64,000 nt of DNA. It comes from Polaromonas sp. GTDB taxonomy: Bacteria > Pseudomonadota > Gammaproteobacteria > Burkholderiales > Burkholderiaceae_C. Under the pieces are notes generated by a model that saw only the letters and a list, made by a program, of their open reading frames with translations, was not told where the DNA came from and searched no databases. Below are positions 1-7,437 of this stretch, in pieces. Both the position numbers and the translations under genes were made by a program. Numbering within the stretch: position 1 is the stretch's first letter; each line of letters starts with the position of its first letter. Location: the NCBI RefSeq assembly GCF_029945925.1, contig NZ_JAQSDN010000061.1:1-64000 (forward strand). The letters run 5' to 3'.

Positions 1-1
1 A

Positions 2-37
2 GGGTGCTGCAGCGGCAAAAAGGACGTGAGCTTCTAA
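2..37 (+). CDS. Possible C-terminal tail of a gene entering from the left edge
   Basis: One plus-strand frame is open from the window edge and ends at a TAA at 35-37, giving an 11-residue tail with two adjacent cysteines (reads GCCSGKKDVSF). It is too short to identify, and it could be chance. It lies 76 bp from the convergent oxidoreductase gene. Confidence 0.3.
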   Translation, partial: GCCSGKKDVSF

Positions 38-48
38 GTTAGCGCTTA

Positions 49-70
49 TGGGATCGAGTCCGGGATGACA
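49..70 (-). repeat. Half copy of repeat family B (GATCCGGGATGAC-type)
   Basis: This stretch is nearly the reverse complement of the left arm of the repeat at 40945. It sits between two convergent gene ends, as most family B copies do. Only one arm is present. Confidence 0.55.
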
Positions 71-113
71 TCCAAGGTGTGACTCGCCCGCGAATTTTTT
101 TCGGCGGCTTGCC

Positions 114-1148
114 TTATTCCTTCGCGACCCGCAGCACCAGCTTGCCGAAGTTCTCGCCGTTGAAGAGCTTGAGCAGGGTTTCCGGGAAGTTCTCCAGCCC
201 GTCCACCACGTCTTCCTTGCTTTTCATCTTGCCTTCCTTGAGGTAGCCCGCCATCTCGGCAATCGCCTGCGGGTAACGGTCGGCGTAGTCGAACACCACG
301 ATGCCTTCCATGCGCGCGCGGTTGACCAGCAGCGACAGGTAGTTGGCCGGTCCTTTGACCGGCGTGGTGTTGTTGTACTGGCTGATGGCGCCGCAGATGA
401 TGATGCGGGCGCCGCGCGTGATGCGGGTCAGCACGGCATCCAGGATGTCGCCGCCCACGTTGTCGAAATAGATGTCCACGCCTTTGGGGCAGTGCTCTTT
501 CAGCCCGGCCTTGACGTCGCCGGCCTTGTAGTCGATGCAGGCGTCAAAGCCCAGCTCCTGGACCACCCAGTCGCACTTGGCCTTGCCGCCGGCAATGCCG
601 ACCACGCGGCAGCCCTTGAGCCTGGCAATCTGGCCGACGGTCTGGCCGACGGCACCCGCCGCGCCGGAGACCACCACGGTTTCGCCGGGCTTGGGCTGGC
701 CCACGTCCATCAGGCCAAAGTAGCCGGTCATGCCGGGCATGCCCAGCACGTTGAGCCAGGAGGTCAGGCCCATGCGCGCATCGATCTTGAACATGCCGCT
801 GCGCTTGATCTGCGCTTCCGGAATCAGGCAGTACTCCTGCACGTCCAGCCCGGCGTTGACGTAGTCGCCCACGGCAAAGGCCGGGTTGTTCGAGGCGATC
901 ACCTTGCCGACGCCGCTGGCGCGCATGACCGCGCCGATTTCCACCGGGGGGATGTAGCTTTTGCCCTCGTTCATCCAGCCGCGCATGGCCGGGTCCAGGG
1001 AGAGGAAAAGGGTTTTCACCAGGACGCCGCCGGGGCCGGGCTCGGCGACCGGCTCGGAGGAGAAGCTCCAGTTTGCGCGGGTCGGCAGGCCGACCGGGCG
1101 GCTGGCCAGGCGGACCTGGTGGTTGGTGAGGGTGGTGGGGGTGCTCAT
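114..1148 (-). CDS. NADP-dependent MDR-family oxidoreductase (CurA/YncB-like)
   Basis: This 344-residue protein is a zinc-independent medium-chain dehydrogenase/reductase. The family (leukotriene B4 12-hydroxydehydrogenase, CurA, prostaglandin reductase) reduces the C=C bond of enones with NADPH. The Rossmann glycine motif is visible as VVSGAAGAVGQTVGQIA near the middle, followed by GIAGGKAKC, and the C-terminal NGENFGKLVLRV is typical. No zinc-binding cysteines are seen. I chose the ATG at 1148 because AAGGAG lies just upstream (1153-1158); the open frame continues 22 codons further, into repeat DNA. The substrate cannot be told from context. Confidence 0.85.
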   Translation of the reverse strand: MSTPTTLTNHQVRLASRPVGLPTRANWSFSSEPVAEPGPGGVLVKTLFLSLDPAMRGWMNEGKSYIPPVEIGAVMRASGVGKVIASNNPAFAVGDYVNAGLDVQEYCLIPEAQIKRSGMFKIDARMGLTSWLNVLGMPGMTGYFGLMDVGQPKPGETVVVSGAAGAVGQTVGQIARLKGCRVVGIAGGKAKCDWVVQELGFDACIDYKAGDVKAGLKEHCPKGVDIYFDNVGGDILDAVLTRITRGARIIICGAISQYNNTTPVKGPANYLSLLVNRARMEGIVVFDYADRYPQAIAEMAGYLKEGKMKSKEDVVDGLENFPETLLKLFNGENFGKLVLRVAKE

Positions 1149-1167
1149 GGGTGTCTCCTTGGGGTAT

Positions 1168-1239
1168 CCGTTCGGACTGAGCTTGGCTAAGCCTTCTGCC
1201 ATGTGCGCCGGCACTTCGACAGGCGCAGTGCGAACGGGG
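1168..1239. repeat. Degenerate family C repeat (CCGTTCG...CTGAGC / TTCGACAGG)
   Basis: TCCGTTCGGACTGAGCTTG on the left is answered by CTTCGACAGG and CGAACGG on the right, the same two arms as the copies at 42659, 43704 and 55136, but with a poorer match in the centre. Confidence 0.55.
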
Positions 1240-1387
1240 AAAAATTGACGCTGTGTAACTTCAGACCGGATGGTAGTGGCGCCTGGCTGGCGGGGCGGTC
1301 GCGCAGGCGATTGCGAACCCCGCGCTCAACCAGCGCAGTTGGAAGTAACACCAAGTGCGCGACAGTGAGGATGTATTCAACCAAGCC

Positions 1388-1482
1388 AGGGCCGCGGAAC
1401 CGGCTTTGCCGGGCCGCAGGCGCAGCGGCCCCCTCGGGGGGCAGGGAGCGACACGAAGTGCGCGACCGTGGGGGCCATGGTT
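1388..1482. repeat. Family D repeat (GCGGAACCGGCTTTGCCGG...CCCTCGGGGGGC...GTGGGGGCC)
   Basis: The sequence matches the element at 40060-40153 almost base for base, including the CCGGCTTTGCCGG hairpin, the CCCCCTCGGGGGG palindrome, CACGAAGTG and the closing GTGGGGGCC. It lies directly upstream of maiA and leaves little room for a normal promoter there. Confidence 0.75.
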
Positions 1483-1495
1483 TATGCTTTCAGCC

Positions 1496-2134
1496 ATGAA
1501 ACTCCACAACTACTTCCGCTCTTCTGCGTCCTTTCGCGTGCGTATTGCGCTTGAACTCAAGGGTTTGCGCTACGAATACGTTCCCGTCCACATTGCCAGG
1601 GGCGACCACCAAAAAGAGGCCTACGCCGCGCTGTCGGCCGACACCCTGGTGCCGCTGCTCGAAGTAGATGGCGAAAAACTCTCGCAGTCCATGGCCATCA
1701 TCGAATACCTCGATGAAAAACACCCGACGCCGGCGCTGCTGCCGGCCGATGCATTGGGCCGCGCGAAGGTGCGCGCGCTGGCGCAGTCGATTGCCTGCGA
1801 GATTCACCCGATCAACAACCTGCGTGTGCTCAAGTACCTGGTGCGCGAGCTCAAGGTCGATGAAGAGGCCAAAAACGCGTGGTACCGCCACTGGTGCCGC
1901 GAAGGGCTGGAAGCCTTCGAGCGCCAGCTGGCCCAGTTGCCGCCGTCCACCTACTGTTACGGCGAAACGCCCACCCTGGCCGACTGCTGCCTGGTGCCGC
2001 AGATCTTCAACGCGAAACGCTTCAACGTGAACCTGGAGGGCCTGAGCCGCACGATGGCGGCGTTTGACGCCAGCATGGCGCTGCCGGCCTTCCAGAAAGC
2101 CCAGCCTTCGGCCTGTCCGGACAACGAGCCCTGA
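1496..2134 (+). CDS. maiA: Maleylacetoacetate isomerase (zeta-class GST)
   Basis: The 212-residue protein isomerises maleylacetoacetate to fumarylacetoacetate with glutathione, in tyrosine/homogentisate degradation; gentisate pathways use related enzymes. The zeta-class active-site segment SSASFRVRIALELKG is at residues 8-22, and the thioredoxin-fold glutathione site LVPLLEVDG and SMAIIEYLDE follow. Length fits the family. The ATG at 1496 gives the usual MKLHNYFRS start; an in-frame ATG at 1484 is possible but would add four residues. The next gene begins 12 bp downstream. No other homogentisate pathway genes are in the window. Confidence 0.88.
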   Translation: MKLHNYFRSSASFRVRIALELKGLRYEYVPVHIARGDHQKEAYAALSADTLVPLLEVDGEKLSQSMAIIEYLDEKHPTPALLPADALGRAKVRALAQSIACEIHPINNLRVLKYLVRELKVDEEAKNAWYRHWCREGLEAFERQLAQLPPSTYCYGETPTLADCCLVPQIFNAKRFNVNLEGLSRTMAAFDASMALPAFQKAQPSACPDNEP

Positions 2135-2146
2135 TCGCGAGATATC

Positions 2147-2950
2147 TTGCACCCTGACTGGCTGACTCCCGACTGGCCCGCGCCGCCCGGCGTGCGCGCG
2201 GTTTTCACCACCCGGCAGGGAGGGGTGTCCGTCGCGCCCTGGGACAGCATGAACCTCGGCGACCACGTCGGCGATGCGACCGCGCAAGTGGCCGCCAACC
2301 GGGCCGTGCTGGGCCAGGCCATGGGTGCGAAGCCGGTGTTCCTGCAGCAGGTGCACGGCACCGGCGTGCTGACCCTCGACGCCGGCACGGCGCAGGGTCA
2401 GCCGGCCGACGCCGCCGTCACCACGCAGCCTGGCGTGGCATGCACCATCATGGTGGCCGACTGTCTGCCGGTGTTGCTGAGCACGCGGGACGGGACGGTG
2501 GTGGCCGCCGCCCACGCCGGCTGGCGTGGGCTGGCAGGCACGCAGGGGCGCGGCATCCTGGAGTCGGTTTATGAGTCTTTTAGTGCCCTGGCCCTGATGG
2601 ATCAAGCGCAGACAGCTACAAATACCATAGCGTGGCTGGGCCCCTGCATTGGCCCGACCGCGTTCGAGGTGGGGGCGGAGGTGAGGGCGGCGTTTGTCGA
2701 AGGCGACCCTCGGGCAGCCACTTGTTTCACGGCCCTGGCATCGGGCAAATACCTCGCCGATCTGGCCGGCTTGGCCCGCCTGCGTCTGCAGGCCTTGGGC
2801 GTCACGCAGATTTACGGCAATGACGGCACACCACCCTGGTGCACGGTGGGCAATGTCTCAAGGTTCTTTTCGCACCGGCGCGACGCTGGCGTCCAGGGCA
2901 ACGGGTTTCACACCACCGGCCGCATGGCTGCCTGCATCTGGCGTGACTGA
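2147..2950 (+). CDS. pgeF: Laccase-domain (YfiH/PgeF) protein, purine nucleoside phosphorylase/peptidoglycan editing factor family
   Basis: A 267-residue member of the multicopper polyphenol oxidase/YfiH family. Family members are reported as peptidoglycan editing factor or purine nucleoside-cleaving enzymes. The metal and active-site segments are visible: QQVHG, VADCLPVLL, AAHAGWRGL and CIGP. The start appears to be TTG at 2147, 12 bp after maiA, because the family's N-terminal PDWPAPPGV motif lies just inside and no ATG fits. Residues about 144-162 are encoded by an inverted family A repeat, inserted in frame between ILESVYES and WLGPCIGP. The 3' end overlaps the convergent gene by 93 bp. 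Confidence 0.85.
   Translation: MHPDWLTPDWPAPPGVRAVFTTRQGGVSVAPWDSMNLGDHVGDATAQVAANRAVLGQAMGAKPVFLQQVHGTGVLTLDAGTAQGQPADAAVTTQPGVACTIMVADCLPVLLSTRDGTVVAAAHAGWRGLAGTQGRGILESVYESFSALALMDQAQTATNTIAWLGPCIGPTAFEVGAEVRAAFVEGDPRAATCFTALASGKYLADLAGLARLRLQALGVTQIYGNDGTPPWCTVGNVSRFFSHRRDAGVQGNGFHTTGRMAACIWRD
2577..2631 (-). repeat. Family A repeat inside pgeF
   Basis: On the minus strand this reads GCTATGGTATTTGTAGCTG, then GCGCTTGATCC, then AGGGCCAGGGC and CTAAAA, in the same order as the intergenic family A copies (GCTATTGATTCAATAGC, GCGC, AGGGCTRGAGGCC, T-run). It is read in frame as part of pgeF. Confidence 0.7.
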
Positions 2951-3181
2951 GTCCGTCGCGGACGAATCGGGCGCCATTGCGCCGGCTTCGGCCGCTTCGC
3001 GCGCCTTGATGGCCTTGCGCCTGGCCGGCGCACGCATCAGGTAAACCACCAATGCCACAGGCCCCACACCGTAGAGTACAAAGGTGACAAGGGCGCCCAG
3101 CAATGTGCCGGTGGAATGGGTGGCTTCGGCGACGCTCATCATGAGCACCACGTAGATCCAGGCGATGACAATCAAATACAT
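2858..3181 (-). CDS. Small membrane protein of unknown function
   Basis: A 107-residue protein with two strong hydrophobic segments (about residues 1-18 and 27-48), followed by the basic patch RAPARRKAIKAREAAEAG and a low-complexity Ala/Ser/Pro/Asp tail. It resembles small conserved membrane proteins next to pgeF/phaC in related bacteria, but I know of no assigned function. Its last 31 codons overlap the pgeF 3' end on the opposite strand. Codon use in the membrane part looks normal, which supports a real gene. It is divergent from phaC. Confidence 0.6.
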   Translation of the reverse strand: MYLIVIAWIYVVLMMSVAEATHSTGTLLGALVTFVLYGVGPVALVVYLMRAPARRKAIKAREAAEAGAMAPDSSATDSVTPDAGSHAAGGVKPVALDASVAPVRKEP

Positions 3182-3200
3182 AAAACGTTGAGGCCTGTCA

Positions 3201-3228
3201 TTGGCGCGAAAGGTTTTTCCGCGATACT
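3201..3228 (+). promoter_or_regulatory. Candidate sigma-70 promoter of phaC
   Basis: TTGGCG at 3201-3206 and GATACT at 3223-3228 are separated by 16 bp and lie about 80 bp before the phaC start. The only basis is similarity to the consensus. Confidence 0.4.
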
Positions 3229-3306
3229 AGAAACGACCCATTGTGGGCACAACAGCTCGTTCAAGAGCGCAAAACACATGCCGGTCGGCAGATCGGTGAG
3301 ACAAGC

Positions 3307-5055
3307 ATGAATTCTGACGCAAACCTCGCGCAAGCAGCCCAGCAGATGCAAGAGACCTTTGCCCAGGGACTGCAGCAGGTCATGGGCGCCATGGCCGGCG
3401 CCGGCCTGGGGACTGCGCCCGGCTTTGTTCCCCTGGGCATGACGGACATGCCAACGCCACCGCCGCCCTTGCAGTTTGATCCGGCCAAACTGCAGCAGCT
3501 GCAGCAGACCTACCTCAACGACATCAGCGCCCTGTGGAACAGCGGCCTGCAATCGGGTACCGATGCCGGCACGCAGGCCGACCGGCGCTTCTCCGCGGAA
3601 GCCTGGCGCAGCAACCCCGTGGCCCGGTTTTCTGCGTCCGCCTACCTGCTTAATGCCCGCACCCTGATGGGGCTGGCCGAAGCGGTAGAGGGCGACGAAA
3701 AAACCCGGGCCCGTGTGCGTTTTGCGGTCGAGCAGGCGATGGCGGCATCGGCCCCCAGCAACTTTCTGGCACTCAATGCCGAGGCGCAGAAAAAGGCCAT
3801 CGAAACACAGGGTGCCAGCATTGCCCAGGGGCTGCAGAACCTGCTGAGCGACATGCAGCAGGGCCATGTGTCCATGACCGACGAAAGTGTGTTCGAGGTC
3901 GGCAAGAACGTCGCCACCACCGAGGGTGCGGTGGTCTTCGAAAACGAATTTTTCCAGCTGCTCGAGTACAAGCCACTGACCGCCACAGTGCACGAGCGGC
4001 CCTTTCTGCTGGTGCCGCCCTGTATCAACAAGTTCTACATCCTGGACCTGCAGCCCGAGAACTCGCTGATCCGTTATGCCGTGGCCCAGGGCCACCGCAC
4101 CTTTGTCGTCAGCTGGCGCAACCCCGACGAGTCCATGGCTGAAAAAACCTGGGACGACTACATCGAGAACGCGGCCATCAAGGCGATCGACGTGGTGCAG
4201 GACATCACCGGCGCCAAAACCATCAATGCGCTGGGCTTTTGTGTCGGCGGCACGATTCTCGGCACGGCGCTGGCGGTGCTGGCCGCGCGTGGCGAAAAAC
4301 CGGTGGCCAGCGTCACCTTCCTGACCTCACTGCTGGACTTCAGCGACACCGGCATCCTGGACATCTTCATCGATGAGCAGTCGGTCAAGTACCGCGAGAT
4401 GCAGATGGGCAAGGGCGGGCTGCTCAAGGGCCAGGACCTGGCCTCGACCTTCAGCTTCCTGCGCCCGAACGACCTGGTGTGGAACTACGTGGTCGGCAAC
4501 TACCTCAAGGGCGAAACGCCGCCGCCGTTTGACCTGCTTTACTGGAACAGCGACTCGACCAACCTGCCGGGGCCGTTTTACGCCTGGTACCTGCGCAACA
4601 CTTACCATGAGAACAAGCTCGTCCAGCCCGGCGGCCTGACGGTGTGCGGCGAAAAGATCGACCTGCACGCACTGGATCTGCCGGCCTACATTTACGGCTC
4701 GCGCGAAGACCACATCGTGCCCATCGGCGGGGCCTATGCCTCGACGCAGGTGTTGCCGGGCAAGAAGCGGTTTGTCATGGGCGCCTCGGGCCACATCGCC
4801 GGCGTGATCAACCCGCCCGCCAAGAAAAAGCGCAGCTACTGGACCAACGACAAGCTGCCGCAAGGCAAGTTTCCGGGGCGCCAGGCCGACTGGCTCCGGG
4901 GCGCGACGGAACACCCCGGCAGCTGGTGGACCGACTGGTCGGACTGGCTCAAGGGCCATGCCGGCAAGCAGATCACCGCACCCAAAACTTATGGCAGCCG
5001 CAAGTACAAGGCCATCGAGCCGGCGCCGGGGCGTTATGTCAAAGTGAAAGCCTGA
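3307..5055 (+). CDS. phaC: Class I poly(R)-hydroxyalkanoate synthase
   Basis: The 582-residue synthase polymerises (R)-3-hydroxyacyl-CoA into polyhydroxyalkanoate at the granule surface. The lipase-like box GFCVGG places the nucleophile at Cys312; Asp468 (SREDHIV) and His496 (ASGHIAG) complete the triad, with spacing like Cupriavidus PhaC. The N-terminal region (ETFAQGLQQVMG) is the variable class I part. I placed the start at 3307 (MNSDANLAQ) behind GGTGAGA; the frame is open 22 codons earlier. It is followed by phaA and phaB, so the three steps from acetyl-CoA to polymer are encoded together. Confidence 0.95.
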   Translation: MNSDANLAQAAQQMQETFAQGLQQVMGAMAGAGLGTAPGFVPLGMTDMPTPPPPLQFDPAKLQQLQQTYLNDISALWNSGLQSGTDAGTQADRRFSAEAWRSNPVARFSASAYLLNARTLMGLAEAVEGDEKTRARVRFAVEQAMAASAPSNFLALNAEAQKKAIETQGASIAQGLQNLLSDMQQGHVSMTDESVFEVGKNVATTEGAVVFENEFFQLLEYKPLTATVHERPFLLVPPCINKFYILDLQPENSLIRYAVAQGHRTFVVSWRNPDESMAEKTWDDYIENAAIKAIDVVQDITGAKTINALGFCVGGTILGTALAVLAARGEKPVASVTFLTSLLDFSDTGILDIFIDEQSVKYREMQMGKGGLLKGQDLASTFSFLRPNDLVWNYVVGNYLKGETPPPFDLLYWNSDSTNLPGPFYAWYLRNTYHENKLVQPGGLTVCGEKIDLHALDLPAYIYGSREDHIVPIGGAYASTQVLPGKKRFVMGASGHIAGVINPPAKKKRSYWTNDKLPQGKFPGRQADWLRGATEHPGSWWTDWSDWLKGHAGKQITAPKTYGSRKYKAIEPAPGRYVKVKA

Positions 5056-5066
5056 ATGGAAACCTT

Positions 5067-5170
5067 GTCATCCCGGGCTTGACCCGGGATCCATGCACCG
5101 GATGAAACAGCACACCGGCATGGGATGCGTAAGCTGAAACCCCGGACTTGATCCGGGGCCGCAATGGCAG
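5067..5170. repeat. Family B repeat between phaC and phaA
   Basis: TTGTCATCCCGGGCTTGACC, GGGATCCATG and, further on, CCCCGGACTTGATCCGGGG form two hairpin arms about 60 bp apart. The element occupies the whole phaC-phaA gap and ends just before the phaA ribosome binding site, so it may form a stable mRNA hairpin between the two cistrons. Confidence 0.75.
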
Positions 5171-5199
5171 ATAGCTGGGGTCAATTGGAAAGACACATC

Positions 5200-6378
5200 A
5201 TGGAAGACATCGTCATCGTTTCTGCGGCCCGCACCGCCGTCGGCAAGTTCGGCGGCAGCCTGGCCAAAATCCCCGCGACCGAGCTCGGTGCGGCCGTCAT
5301 CAAGGCGGTCGCCGAGCGCGCCGGCCTGTCGGCGGACCTCATCGGCGAAGTCATAATGGGCCAGGTGCTGGCGGCCGGCGTGGGCCAGAACCCGGCGCGC
5401 CAGAGCGTGGTGAAAGCGGGTTTCCCTCACGGCATCCCCGGCCTGACCATCAACGCCGTTTGCGGCTCCGGCCTGAAGGCCGTGATGCTGGCCGCGCAGT
5501 CGGTGGCCACGGGCGACAGCGAGATCGTGATTGCCGGCGGCCAGGAGAACATGAGCGCCGCGCCGCACGTGCTCAACGGCTCGCGCGAAGGCCAGCGCAT
5601 GGGCGACTGGAAAATGATCGACTCCATGATCGTCGATGGCCTGTGGGACGTCTACAACCAGTACCACATGGGCATCACCGCCGAAAACGTCGCGAAGAAA
5701 TACAGCATCAGCCGCGAGATGCAGGACGAACTCGCCCTGGCCAGCCAGACCAAGGCCATGGCGGCGCAAGACGCCGGCAAGTTCAAGGATGAAATCGTGC
5801 CGTTTTCCATCCCGCAGAAAAAAGGCGACGCCGTCGTGTTTGCAGCTGATGAGTTCATCAACCGCAAGAGCAGCGCCGAAGGCCTGGCCGGCTTGCGCCC
5901 CGCCTTCGACAAGGCCGGCGGCGTGACGGCGGGCAATGCCTCGGGCATCAACGACGGCGCGGCCGCTGTCATGGTGATGACGGCCAAAAAGGCGGCGGCG
6001 CTGGGCCTCAAGCCCCTGGCCCGCATCGCCAGCTACGCGACCAGCGGGCTCGACCCGGCTTTCATGGGCATGGGCCCGGTGCCGGCGTCCACCAAGGCGC
6101 TGGCCCGCGCCGGCTGGAAGGCGCAGGACCTGGACCTGCTGGAGATCAACGAAGCCTTCGCGGCGCAGGCCTGCGCCGTCAACAAGGAAATGGGCTGGGA
6201 CACCAGCAAGGTCAATGTCAACGGCGGTGCCATCGCCATCGGTCACCCGATTGGTGCATCCGGTTGCCGCATTCTGGTGACGCTGATCCACGAGATGGTC
6301 AGGCGTGATGCGAAAAAAGGCATTGCCAGCCTGTGTATCGGCGGCGGCATGGGGGTTGCCCTCACACTGGAACGGTAA
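5200..6378 (+). CDS. phaA: Acetyl-CoA acetyltransferase (beta-ketothiolase)
   Basis: The 392-residue thiolase condenses two acetyl-CoA to acetoacetyl-CoA, the first step of poly-3-hydroxybutyrate synthesis. Catalytic residues are Cys88 (NAVCGSGL), His349 (GHPIGASG) and Cys379 (CIGGGMG), almost the numbering of the Zoogloea enzyme. The ATG at 5200 follows GGAAAGA; the longer frame begins inside the upstream repeat. Its place between phaC and phaB supports the PHB role over general fatty-acid degradation. Confidence 0.94.
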   Translation: MEDIVIVSAARTAVGKFGGSLAKIPATELGAAVIKAVAERAGLSADLIGEVIMGQVLAAGVGQNPARQSVVKAGFPHGIPGLTINAVCGSGLKAVMLAAQSVATGDSEIVIAGGQENMSAAPHVLNGSREGQRMGDWKMIDSMIVDGLWDVYNQYHMGITAENVAKKYSISREMQDELALASQTKAMAAQDAGKFKDEIVPFSIPQKKGDAVVFAADEFINRKSSAEGLAGLRPAFDKAGGVTAGNASGINDGAAAVMVMTAKKAAALGLKPLARIASYATSGLDPAFMGMGPVPASTKALARAGWKAQDLDLLEINEAFAAQACAVNKEMGWDTSKVNVNGGAIAIGHPIGASGCRILVTLIHEMVRRDAKKGIASLCIGGGMGVALTLER

Positions 6379-6386
6379 ATATGAGG

Positions 6387-6443
6387 TAAAAGAGCTTGTG
6401 ACCCTTGCAGAGTGCGCGCGACCAGCTATTTATTTGATAGCAA
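6387..6443 (-). repeat. Family A repeat between phaA and phaB
   Basis: On the minus strand it reads TTGCTATCAAATAAATAGC, then GCGCGC, GCAAGGGTC and AGCTCTTTTA. The hairpin-forming head and the AAGGG core match the other family A copies. Confidence 0.7.
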
Positions 6444-6516
6444 GTCTCACCCACCGGGAAGGTCACCAAAGCTTCTTTCCAACGACTTTCAGAACCAATA
6501 AATCAAGGAGCAAGAC

Positions 6517-7254
6517 ATGGCAAAACGAATTGCATACGTGACAGGCGGCATGGGTGGCATCGGGACCGCCATCTGCCAGCGCCTGCACAAGGACGGCTTC
6601 ACCGTGGTGGCCGGTTGCGGCCCGACGCGTGACTTCACCAAATGGATTGACGAGCAGAAAGCGCTGGGCTACACCTTCTACACCTCGGTCGGCAATGTCG
6701 GCGACTGGGACTCCACCGTCGCGGCCTTTGACAAGGTCAAGGCCGACCACGGCCCGGTCAGTGTGCTGGTCAACAACGCCGGCATCACGCGCGACGGCCA
6801 GTTCCGCAAGATGAGCAAGGCCGACTGGGACGCGGTGATTTCCACCAACCTCGACAGCATGTTCAATGTCACCAAGCAGGTGATCGAAGGCATGATCGAG
6901 TCGGGCTTTGGCCGCATCATCAACATCTCGTCGGTCAACGGCCAGAAGGGCCAGTTCGGCCAGGTCAACTACTCGACCGCCAAGGCCGGCCTGCACGGCT
7001 TCACCATGGCGCTGGCACAAGAGGTGGCCGCCAAGGGCGTGACCGTCAACACCGTGAGCCCGGGCTACATCGGCACCGACATGGTCAAGGCCATACGCCC
7101 CGACGTGCTGGAGAAAATCGTTGCCGGTGTGCCGGCCAAACGCCTCGGTACCCCGGAAGAAATCGCCTCCATCATTTCATGGATCGCCTCGGACGAAGGC
7201 GGTTACGCGACGGGTGCGGATTTCTCGCTCAATGGTGGCTTGCACATGGGTTGA
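6517..7254 (+). CDS. phaB: Acetoacetyl-CoA reductase (SDR family)
   Basis: The 245-residue NADPH-dependent reductase makes (R)-3-hydroxybutyryl-CoA, the PhaC substrate. The cofactor motif TGGMGGIG is at residues 9-16, NNAG at 86-89, and the catalytic Ser/Tyr/Lys are S138-139, Y152 and K156 (NYSTAKAG). AAGGAG precedes the ATG. The GMGGIG form and the C-terminal GADFSLNGGLHMG are typical of PhaB rather than FabG. A strong terminator follows. Confidence 0.95.
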   Translation: MAKRIAYVTGGMGGIGTAICQRLHKDGFTVVAGCGPTRDFTKWIDEQKALGYTFYTSVGNVGDWDSTVAAFDKVKADHGPVSVLVNNAGITRDGQFRKMSKADWDAVISTNLDSMFNVTKQVIEGMIESGFGRIINISSVNGQKGQFGQVNYSTAKAGLHGFTMALAQEVAAKGVTVNTVSPGYIGTDMVKAIRPDVLEKIVAGVPAKRLGTPEEIASIISWIASDEGGYATGADFSLNGGLHMG

Positions 7255-7281
7255 GGCCTCCGGCCTGAAACCCTCCAAAGG

Positions 7282-7305
7282 AAAACCCGCTTCGGCGGGT
7301 TTTTT
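7282..7305 (+). terminator. Rho-independent terminator after phaB
   Basis: A 9 bp perfect stem AAAACCCGC/GCGGGTTTT with a TTCG tetraloop is followed by a T-run, 28 bp after the phaB stop. It would end the pha operon. Confidence 0.9.
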
Positions 7306-7437
7306 GTTTTCTGTTTTTATAATGAAAATGGGCTGAAAAGCCTTGAAACCCTTATTCGTTCTGCGGCAGGCGCCTGTCCTTGGCAAGTGCTCACGCAGGG
7401 TCCCTCCGCCGTCTCTCTCTGAAGGAGCCCCTCCCGC

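Larger units (their letters stand above)
1149..1495. other. Intergenic stretch filled with repeat elements
   Basis: The 347 bp between the divergent oxidoreductase and maiA genes hold a degenerate family C element (about 1168-1239) and a family D element (about 1388-1482). Frames reading through here extend both neighbouring ORFs artificially. I see no convincing promoter or small gene in the rest. Confidence 0.6.
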
